Made by a program: the position numbers and the translations under genes. DNA of 64,000 nt, from positions 136,905-200,904 of the forward strand of contig WELA01001056.1 in the NCBI GenBank assembly GCA_009602735.1. The letters are read 5' to 3'. Source of the stretch: Mesotaenium endlicherianum. Lineage: Eukaryota; Streptophyta; Zygnematophyceae; Zygnematales; Mesotaeniaceae. This document shows positions 56,418-64,000 of this stretch, piece by piece; position 1 is the first letter of the stretch, and each line of letters starts with the position of its first letter. Below the pieces are notes generated by a model. That model was not told where the DNA came from. It made no database searches and saw nothing but the letters and a program-made list of their open reading frames with translations.

Positions 56418-58094
56418 TTAAGGGGTGGTTCCTGGGGCTTCAGGATCAGGGGACGGAGATCTGGACCTAGATCTGGACAGCCCTCTAGGTCTGTCAGCTG
56501 GCCTTCTAAAGAACCCTGTTTGCTCTAAAGTTGGCCCTCGAGGAGAACGGAGGATGGTGGCCTGCTCTTCAACTATTTGGGTGTTGATTCCCACATAGAC
56601 AGGCATTCCAGTAGGATGCTGAAATACATTGGCTAGAGGTACATGCCCCTGAGCGGAGGGGGAGGCTGGCATACCTCTGGCCCACCCGCGTGTCCCTCTT
56701 CTGGCACCCCTGTCCTCTGGGGATTTCTGTCTGTGTCTGCTGCCCAGTACAGTCAGATCAGCTTCTTCCCCTGCTTGGGCAGGTGGGCTGGGGGAGCGAG
56801 CGCGGGGTCCAGTTGTCGCCATAACGGGGATCACATTCCACACACCTGATCGTGGTTCTTTAGGAAGTGCCACTGCCTGTCCCTGGGTATCCTGAGTACC
56901 TGCTGCTGATGCTTCTCCTCTGCCTTGTTCTTCTTCCTCATCCTCCTCATCCTCCTCCTCGGAGAGAGTAGGGGTCTCGTCCACTAAGTCGTCCTGCTCC
57001 CTAGTAGACATGGAGTAGTCTACCGACCTCCCTTTCTTAGGGCGCGCTGGAGGTTGCTTGGCCTTCAGCCTACTGATATCTATCCGGCCTGCATTCTTTG
57101 CCCATTTGACAAAGGCATGCTTTCCCTTAGAGAAGTAGTCTCTTCCCCTCCTCCTATGTTCCTTGGTCTCTGCATTCATATTGCTCAGGCATCCATTCAG
57201 CCTGGGGTCCCAAGGGGCAATGTGAGGTGGTAGGATGAGATAGCCGTCTAGGCCATAGTGGAAGTCATCCGGTTGGGCTCGGTCACACTCCTGCTTCTTA
57301 TTTGTGACGGTCATCCACCTCCAGTCTGTTGGCTGCTGGTAGTACTGGGGTCCGTGCTCAGCCTTCCTCAGTTTACACGGGAACCAGTGGGGAGAGAACA
57401 TCTGCTGTCCTGCTTCCCTGGCCAAGTACTCCCAGCTCCTTCTCTCAACTTCATTGTAAGCTGGCAGGAGTGTGAGGTAGAATACCGTATCCTTAAAGCT
57501 ATCGGGCCGCATGCTCACCATCCGGATGAGTCTCTGATCTCCCACTATTCCCGGTATGGGGACCGGCTTGTCCTCTGAATCATCTGCGAGATACCGGGCC
57601 TGCTCTGCTGTATAGCCCACCATCTTAGCATAATCTTCGTAAAGGACCACGCCGGTGTGTGTCTCGATGTACCTGTCCAGTGCTGTAGCTCCTTCCTTCT
57701 GTAGCAGTGTTGTCTGTTCCAGCCTGTTGATCTCCTGGGCTGCCAGCAATGCTTCCTTCAGGTTATCGAAGTTTTGGCCACCCACCACAGTATACCTGTA
57801 AGTGGCCAAGCTCTTCTGTCTGTCCGCTTCAATCTTTTTTCTTTTCTCCTCTTCTGCCGCTGCCGCTTCTTCTTGCTGTTTCTTCTGTCTCTCCTCCTCA
57901 GCCTTCCTGAGGTTTTCCGCTTCCTGATCCTTCTTCCTCTGTGCCTCTTCTGCCGCCTCTTGTTGTTTGCGGACCCTTTCTTGTTCTCTCCTGGTGAGGG
58001 ACGTCGCCGCCAGCTCCTTCTGGTATTGCTCCATTGTCCTCCTGGCTTCTTCTGCCTTGCGCTTTCTGTCCTCCTTTTGTGTGGTGGGCGCCAT
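56418..58094 (-). CDS. Chromovirus accessory ORF, copy C, function unknown
   Basis: An intact 558-codon frame with the same layout as in copy A: charged coiled-coil N-terminus, globular middle, acidic run and RS-rich C-terminus. The first ~330 residues are identical to copy A. The few differences are conservative or lie in the disordered C-terminal half, including two extra residues in the Ala/Gly stretch after the acidic run. It sits ~270 bp downstream of the chromodomain end and ~110 bp upstream of the 3' LTR. The ATG is again directly preceded by TGTGCAG|G, with a CTGTAAG|GTAAAC donor about 100 bp upstream. Confidence 0.82.
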   Translation of the reverse strand: MAPTTQKEDRKRKAEEARRTMEQYQKELAATSLTRREQERVRKQQEAAEEAQRKKDQEAENLRKAEEERQKKQQEEAAAAEEEKRKKIEADRQKSLATYRYTVVGGQNFDNLKEALLAAQEINRLEQTTLLQKEGATALDRYIETHTGVVLYEDYAKMVGYTAEQARYLADDSEDKPVPIPGIVGDQRLIRMVSMRPDSFKDTVFYLTLLPAYNEVERRSWEYLAREAGQQMFSPHWFPCKLRKAEHGPQYYQQPTDWRWMTVTNKKQECDRAQPDDFHYGLDGYLILPPHIAPWDPRLNGCLSNMNAETKEHRRRGRDYFSKGKHAFVKWAKNAGRIDISRLKAKQPPARPKKGRSVDYSMSTREQDDLVDETPTLSEEEDEEDEEEEQGRGEASAAGTQDTQGQAVALPKEPRSGVWNVIPVMATTGPRARSPSPPAQAGEEADLTVLGSRHRQKSPEDRGARRGTRGWARGMPASPSAQGHVPLANVFQHPTGMPVYVGINTQIVEEQATILRSPRGPTLEQTGFFRRPADRPRGLSRSRSRSPSPDPEAPGTTP

Positions 58095-61000
58095 CCTGCA
58101 CATGTAACCAGGGCACAAGTTAGTAGGATATGGACCTTTGTCATAGGGATTGCAGGAAGTATGTTAGTATTTAGTATAGTGGCTTCGCTGCTGTTTACCT
58201 TACAGGATGATTGCTAAAAGTTGACGTAGTTGCGATGCGCTACACATAAACGTATGAGTGTGTTTTTATGGCTCTCGCTCACTAACTGTCATATATTTCC
58301 CCTTCCAACTTAAATGGAGACAGAACCGCCTGTCACCTTCCCGTGTCAACTGAAATGACAGTTATGGAGGGACTCCAGCGGCCCGAAGGTGGAACCGTGT
58401 CAACGCCCCTTTGGCATTGGTCAAGTGGTCCTTAAACTCCCAAGTGTCCCCAGAGGCATCGTAACCCTTCGATCGAATGAGGTATTTCATGACATATTTA
58501 GACGATCGACGGACCGAGCGAGCGTCTAAAATCTCATCGACCTCATATTCCTCAGGGTCGCCGTCCCGGACAGCGGGGACCGGTCCCGGTTGGACAGGGA
58601 ACCGACCTGTGAACAGTGTATCACCTTTGATGTACGGTTCCAGGAAGGAGACATTAAAGACCGGGTGCCCCTTGTATTCAGCTGACATGTTCAGTTTGTA
58701 AGCATTCTGACCGACACGACGGACCACCGAATATGGACCGACCCAAACAGGGCCAAGCTTTTTCTTGACCACACCAGGGAGGTACAGGTGCTGAGAATGC
58801 AGTTTGACTAAATCCCCCTTGGAAAATGTCAGTTCACGACGGTGTTGATTAGCGTATTTTTGTTGGTTTTCTTCGGCCGTGTGCAAGTTTCGTTGGAATT
58901 CTGACAGGGTGTCAGCAAACTCCTGAGTTAACTGGAGGGAGACGAGGTTGTCAATCCCTTCAGGGTGAGTTAAGGATTCCCCTAGCACATCTAAAGGAGA
59001 CTTAGGGACTCTACCCAGGCTTAGTTCAAAAGGAGTCTTGCCCGTTGACGCATGCACCGCACTGTTGACCGCAAACTGAATTTGAGGTAACAGGTCATCT
59101 CAATTATCTTGTTTTTGGTTAATATGTGCTCTCAGCACCTCTTGCAGAACTCGGTTAGTTCTTTCAGTCTGCCCATCAGTCTGAGGGTGGTTAGCTGTGC
59201 TGAGCAGCTGTTTGACTCCCATTAACCCCATTAAAGCTCTCCAGAACTTAGAGGTGAATTTTGAGTCTCTGTCTGAGATGATATTAGAAGGGAGCCCATG
59301 TTGGCATACTACATGGTTGTAAAACTGTCTGGCTATTTCGAGTGCAGTCACTTTGACAGTTGTGGGGATAAAAATGACCATTTTTGTCAGTTTATCCACA
59401 ACTACCAGTATTGAATCATGCCCGTTGGCAGTTCTTGGTAGTGAGACCACCCAGTCCATGGATATAGTTTCCCAGCGTCCCGCTGGGATGGGTAGCGGTT
59501 GCAAGAGACCTCCGGGTGGTGTGTGCCGAGACTTATTTCTCTGACACTGGTCACAGGACTTGACATATTTCAAGACCTCCCGGGGTAACCCCTCCCAATG
59601 ATAATGTTTTGCCAGTTTGCCAACAGTTTTGGCCTGCCCCAAATGTCCACCCAGGAGACTGTCATGAGCTTGACTCAGTAAGAGAGACCTTATTTCCAAA
59701 TTATTAGGAATGACCAGCTTCAGCCTGCCTGAAGTGGTTTCAGTCACCCAGACCCCTCCCTTGAGCTTATACCCGAGTGCGGTAGCACGACACATACCAG
59801 TAGTGGGGCTGGGCTCAAATGTTGGGTCAGAAAGGTAGGCTTTCCTAAGTTGTTCAAGGAAGGACTTTTTCACCTTTAGTGAAGTGAGTGCACACAGGAC
59901 TTTATCTACAGTATGCTGACTAAAGTTCCTTTCTTGCAAGTCAGGTCTTCTAGAGAGTGCATCAGCAGGATTCAACTTCCCTGGTTTGTAGTCGATCTGG
60001 ACTTGGAACTGCTCCAGCATCTGGCTCCAGCGGTTCTCCCTCCTCGACAGCTTGGACTTCTTCTGAAAGTGGGTCAGAGCTAGATGATCTGTAATCACCT
60101 TAAAAGCTTTACCATGTAAGTATGCTCTCCACTGTTTGAGTACATGAATGATAGCTAGCAGCTCTTTATCATGCACTGAGTAATTAATCTCCGCTGGATT
60201 AAATTTCATAGACTCATACAACACAGGATGCCACTCCTGCCGTACCTTACCATCCTTTGTGGTTTTGTCAGCAGGCTGCAACAAAATAGCACCCATGGCA
60301 AAATCAGAGGCATCAGTAACCACCTGCACCGGTTTGCTGGGGTCATACACGGCTAGCACTGGGGCAGAACAAAGGGCATCTTTAAGGGTCTGGAAGGCAG
60401 CCTGCTGCTCTTCCCCCCACACATACCCGATGTCTTTCTTAGTAAGGTCAGTCAGTTTACTGGCCTTTGTGGAATAATTCTCAATAAATCTCCTATAGTA
60501 GTTAGCCAACCCGAGGAAGGATCTAACTTCAGAGACAGACTGTGGTACTGGCCAGTCCCTTATGGTCTGGACTTTCTTAGGATCCACACTGATGCCCTCT
60601 TTACTGACAACGTGGCCTAAGAATTCAATACTTTCCTTAAAGAAATCACACTTGCTCATTTTAGCATACAAGTGATTTTTCCGCAGAGTGTCCAGCACTT
60701 TCTTTAAGTGTTCAGTGTGCTGAGCTTCATCTTTAGAGAAAATTAAAATATCATCCAGGAAAACTTGCACAAACTTATCCAAATAAGGTCTGAAAATGTC
60801 ATTCATAGCACCCATAAAGGTAGCAGGAGCATTAGTCAGTCCAAATGGCATCACGTTGAACTCATAGTGTCCATAACGTGTGCGGAAAGCAGTCTTGTGT
60901 TCATCCCCCTCAGCAATTCTGATTTGATGATAACCACTCTTGAGATCTATCTTACTGAACACCTTAGCGCCAGACAGGGTATCAAGCAAGTCCTCGATTC

Positions 61001-63645
61001 TGGGTAAAGCATACTTGTTCTTTACTGTAATTCTGTTCAGGGCTCTGTAATCCACACACATCCGCATACTGCCATCCTTTTTCTTAACAAATAGGATAGG
61101 TGCGCCGTACGGTGATTTACTGGGAGAAATGTAACCATTTTCCTCCAGCTCTGCAATCTGTGTTTTCAACTCCTCACTCTCCAAATAAGACAAGCCATAC
61201 GTGCGTTGCCAGGGTGGCTGGCTACCAGGTAATAAATCAATCCTATGATCTACTTCCCGCTTAGGGGGTAGTCCTGGAGGCATATTAAACACATCCGTGT
61301 ACTGAGCAACAATGTTTGCAGCAGTAGGGTGTTCCGGAGGGTGTACCTTTTTCTCAACCACTTCTTCAGGTTGAGGAGGTACCTCTCTTAGCAGCAGACA
61401 GAACATTCTGTCTTCCTTCTGGTTCCAGCTTTTGACGAACTCCATTGCATTCAGCAACTTGCATCCTTCTGGAAGCCTCTTCTTTTCCTTCATTTGCCAT
61501 CCACACAGGACAAGAGGAAGAGCACTGGTGGGTGCCAAGTCAGTCTGCCCATCACTGGCTCCTCTCACTTTAACTGTACCTCTGCTCCAACACACTTCAG
61601 CTTGATGTCTATTAAGCCAGGACCTGCCTAGCACGAGATCATAAAAGCCAGTGTTGAGTACCTCAAATGTAAGCGTTTCAGTTAGAACTGCAATGCCAGA
61701 ACCTAACTGGACCTCAATAGGCTTGGTTATAACTCCTCCCGGGATACTTGAGGCATCTCCAAGGAATATTTTTCTATTCCCTTGGGTGACAGTAGGCAGC
61801 CTTAGCCGCTTAACTAAGTCCTTGTGAATAAAAGTATGTGACGCCCCTCCGTCAACAAATGCCCTCACCTTCCTACCTGCAATCATGCAATGCAGTAGGA
61901 TAGGGGGGACTGTCTTTTCCTGACTTTCGCATTGTTCTCCTGACGTAGCAAAGAAATGTTGGACATCAGGTGGAACAAGAGCATCCAGAGTGTGCACTCT
62001 CTGGACGTCTATATTACTGATGGTCTCCTTTATCTGTTTGTCAGGCATGCATAGTGAATCCAGTTCAGCAGGACCCATAATACCTGCTACGAGGGCAGCT
62101 AGTGACGACTCACTATCTCTAGCATCCTCACAGTCAGTAGACTGGATTACTGACTGTTGCTGTCTTTTAAAGGCTGGTCTTTTCTCTCGACCTTAGGCAG
62201 GTGCTTGACCGGACACTGTTCTCTGTAGTGGCCTTTCTGCTGACAATGGTAGCAAGTAGATTTTGCTGAGGCTGGTCTCGGCTTAGTCCTACCACCACCC
62301 CTTCCATAGCCACCTCGAGAGGGACCACCTCTACCTCTAGACTGAATAGCATTGTACTCATACTCATATTCATCACCCTGATTATCCTCAGCCTGGTCTC
62401 CTTCAACTGCATTGTAGGAACCGTGGGGCTTTTTGACAATCTTAGACACCAAAGCGTTACTCTGGCGCTTGTGATTGAACTGCTGCTGATCCCAGGCGTC
62501 AGCATCCTGGATCAAGTCAGCCAGTTTCTCATACTTTTTCTCAGCAAAATGACCAGAGACCTCGGATTTCAAGCCATACCTGAAGTATGCTATCCTATAC
62601 CGTTCTGGCAAATCAGGCTGCTTCATCATGTTCTCTTGGAACTTTTGAGCAAACTCAGCAACTGAAGTGGTCTGCTTCAGTGTCAGGGAGATCATCGCAT
62701 AGATAGCTTTCTCCTGCTGGTTGATGACATCAAACTTCTCATGCAACTTCTCGACAAACTCTACCCACGTAGGGTCACCGAGTTGCCGAGCCTTACGCTC
62801 TTCCTTCCAGTAAAGCCACCAGTCTGCGGCACTGCCTTTCAGTAGCGCACCGGTGTGCCTGACCTTCTCGTAATCTTGCAGTTCTGGGTAGTTCTCCAGC
62901 CACTGCTCAACATCCGCGAGAAACTTGATCAGGTAATATTTTCTGTTTCCCTCAGGATCATAGTCCTGGGGAGGTTTCGGCTTGGGCTTACTAGGCCCTC
63001 GGCCACCACCACTAGTGGTGTGAGACCCCAGTTGGTCTCTGTCCCGGAGTAGGGACATTATGATTCTTTTGTCCTCCTGCTGGGACTGATACATGGTCGC
63101 CATTTGCGACTGCATCTGAACGAACAATGCTCCCAAGTCTACATTTTGGGGTGGTAGATTAGCAAATGCAGCAGCAGCATTGGCATCTACTCGCTGAGTA
63201 GTGTCCTCAACAATCCCTCTTGCTCCTGCAGCAGCAATTCCTGCCGCATTCAGCCGGTCACGTATTTGACCTAGGGGTACATTGAGTTGTACGGCAGGAG
63301 GTGGGTTCAGAACATTGGCCCTTGATGCCATAAGTTCTTCAACAGTGCGCTCGTCAGCTGGCTGTCCTTCCCTCCTTTGTATATCTTCAGCGGCCTTTGC
63401 TACTTGTTCAGCTTCTAGTCTGGCTATCTCCTCCTCAGCTTGCTGAGCTGCGACTGAGGCAATAGCAGCTGCCTCATCTGCAGCCTCCCTAGCTGCAGTA
63501 TCCGCTACTGCTTCCGAATAGGTACGGTTTCCCGCTACATGGCTTTCCGCCTGGTTTTCGACATTCTCGTTATCCTGGTTCTCCATGTCTCGGGAGTTGC
63601 TAGTTTGAGACCTTGTCCTTACCATACAAAGAAGACTGTGATAAC

Positions 63646-63658
63646 TGCTCCGATACCA
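63646..63658 (-). other. Primer-binding site of copy C (initiator tRNA-Met-like)
   Basis: Reads TGGTATCGGAGCA on the minus strand, one base inside the 5' LTR. It is identical to the copy A site and carries the same single difference from the usual TGGTATCAGAGC. Confidence 0.85.
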
Positions 63659-63659
63659 C

Positions 63660-64000
63660 TGAAATGAATCGACTTACCAAATAGGCGATTAACAATTAAT
63701 AAAGATCTTTATATCAGCAAGTAATCTTGATGGTAATTTCCGTTAACTGGTTAAACGGCAAAGGACAATACACTAGCAGTGAATAATACTCGTAAGTCAA
63801 ATGCGAGTAAACTAGCATCAATAATGCAAATCAGTAAACTCATACATAAGCAAGGTTAGAAGACAGTGCGTATCAATGGCTTCTCGCCTTGGATTCAGAT
63901 CTCTCTCAGTAAGCTGTACAAGAGAGTTGGCCTCGTTTCCGAATGCCGAACTCGAGAGCAATGCCTAGCATATGTACATGGAATGAGTTTACTGTTCAAC
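63660..64000 (-). repeat. 5' LTR of copy C, first 341 bp in the window
   Basis: Begins TGAAATGAATCGACTTACC and follows the 55587 LTR with a few percent difference. The remaining ~380 bp lie beyond the window. Confidence 0.9.

Larger units (their letters stand above)
55587..64000 (-). mobile_element. Ty3/Gypsy chromovirus, copy C (runs off window)
   Basis: The most complete family member here. The 3' LTR is 55587-56304 and the 5' LTR starts at 63660 and continues past 64000. The order is primer site 63646-63658, gag (about 63.63-62.15 kb, with zinc knuckle CYHCQQKGHYREQC), protease ([11 protein letters not shown]), reverse transcriptase, RNase H, integrase ([16 protein letters not shown]), then a clear chromodomain near 58.4-58.55 kb (EEYEVDEILDARSVRRSSKY, SGDTWEF), then the accessory ORF 56418-58094. 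It is nearly whole, with about two breaks around gag-pol. It is inserted in the RNase H region of copy D; the 5-bp sequence before its left end is TGGAT, so a matching TGGAT is expected beyond the window. LTR divergence suggests a young insertion. Confidence 0.93.

Overview
The window looks like nuclear DNA of a large-genome streptophyte: a charophyte alga such as Chara, or a bryophyte or lycophyte. I cannot decide which from sequence alone. The evidence is a set of intron-rich genes with GT-AG introns and plant-type products, dense Ty3/Gypsy elements primed by initiator-tRNA-Met-like sites, and a DNMT3-like cytosine methyltransferase carried by one of those elements. There is no bacterial gene organisation.

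Layout. 0-9.1 kb: a possible plastid-targeted first exon on the minus strand (1447-1794), two copies of a ~240-bp MITE in opposite orientation (2153-2390, 3731-3970), a compact three-exon ArfGAP gene (4753-6206), and a pair of 138-bp direct repeats. 9.1-27.2 kb: a nested retroelement block on the minus strand. A GC-rich Gypsy fossil carrying a DNMT3-like methyltransferase (9.1-15.46 kb) is cut in its gag by a chromovirus (copy A, 15463-24021), which abuts a pol-only fragment of the same family (copy B, to 27245). 27.2-29.6 kb: unclassified, with a faint gag-like trace.

29.6-48.3 kb is the main host-gene island. On the plus strand are a SelW/Rdx-fold protein that lacks the usual CXXC (30665-32030), an MTP8-11-type Mn2+ cation diffusion facilitator (34375-40496, with an assembly gap in one intron) and a 16-exon GH5 endo-beta-mannanase (42247-46021). 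A convergent minus-strand gene (46510-48310) ends in a helix-loop-helix-like segment.

49-64 kb: a 1,096-bp PIF/Harbinger-like element with perfect 20-bp inverted ends and a TAA duplication (49420-50515), an AT-rich stretch, a plus-strand Gypsy fossil (copy D, from about 52.6 kb), and a second chromovirus (copy C, 55587 to past the window end) inserted into the RNase H region of D.

The host genes are not an operon and show no shared pathway. They cover vesicle traffic (ArfGAP), manganese homeostasis (MTP), cell-wall mannan remodelling (GH5) and a redox-fold protein. The most unusual material is in the retroelements. One is a Gypsy element with a captured de novo type DNA methyltransferase. 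The other is a chromovirus family with a ~560-codon extra ORF downstream of the integrase/chromodomain, almost unchanged between two copies.
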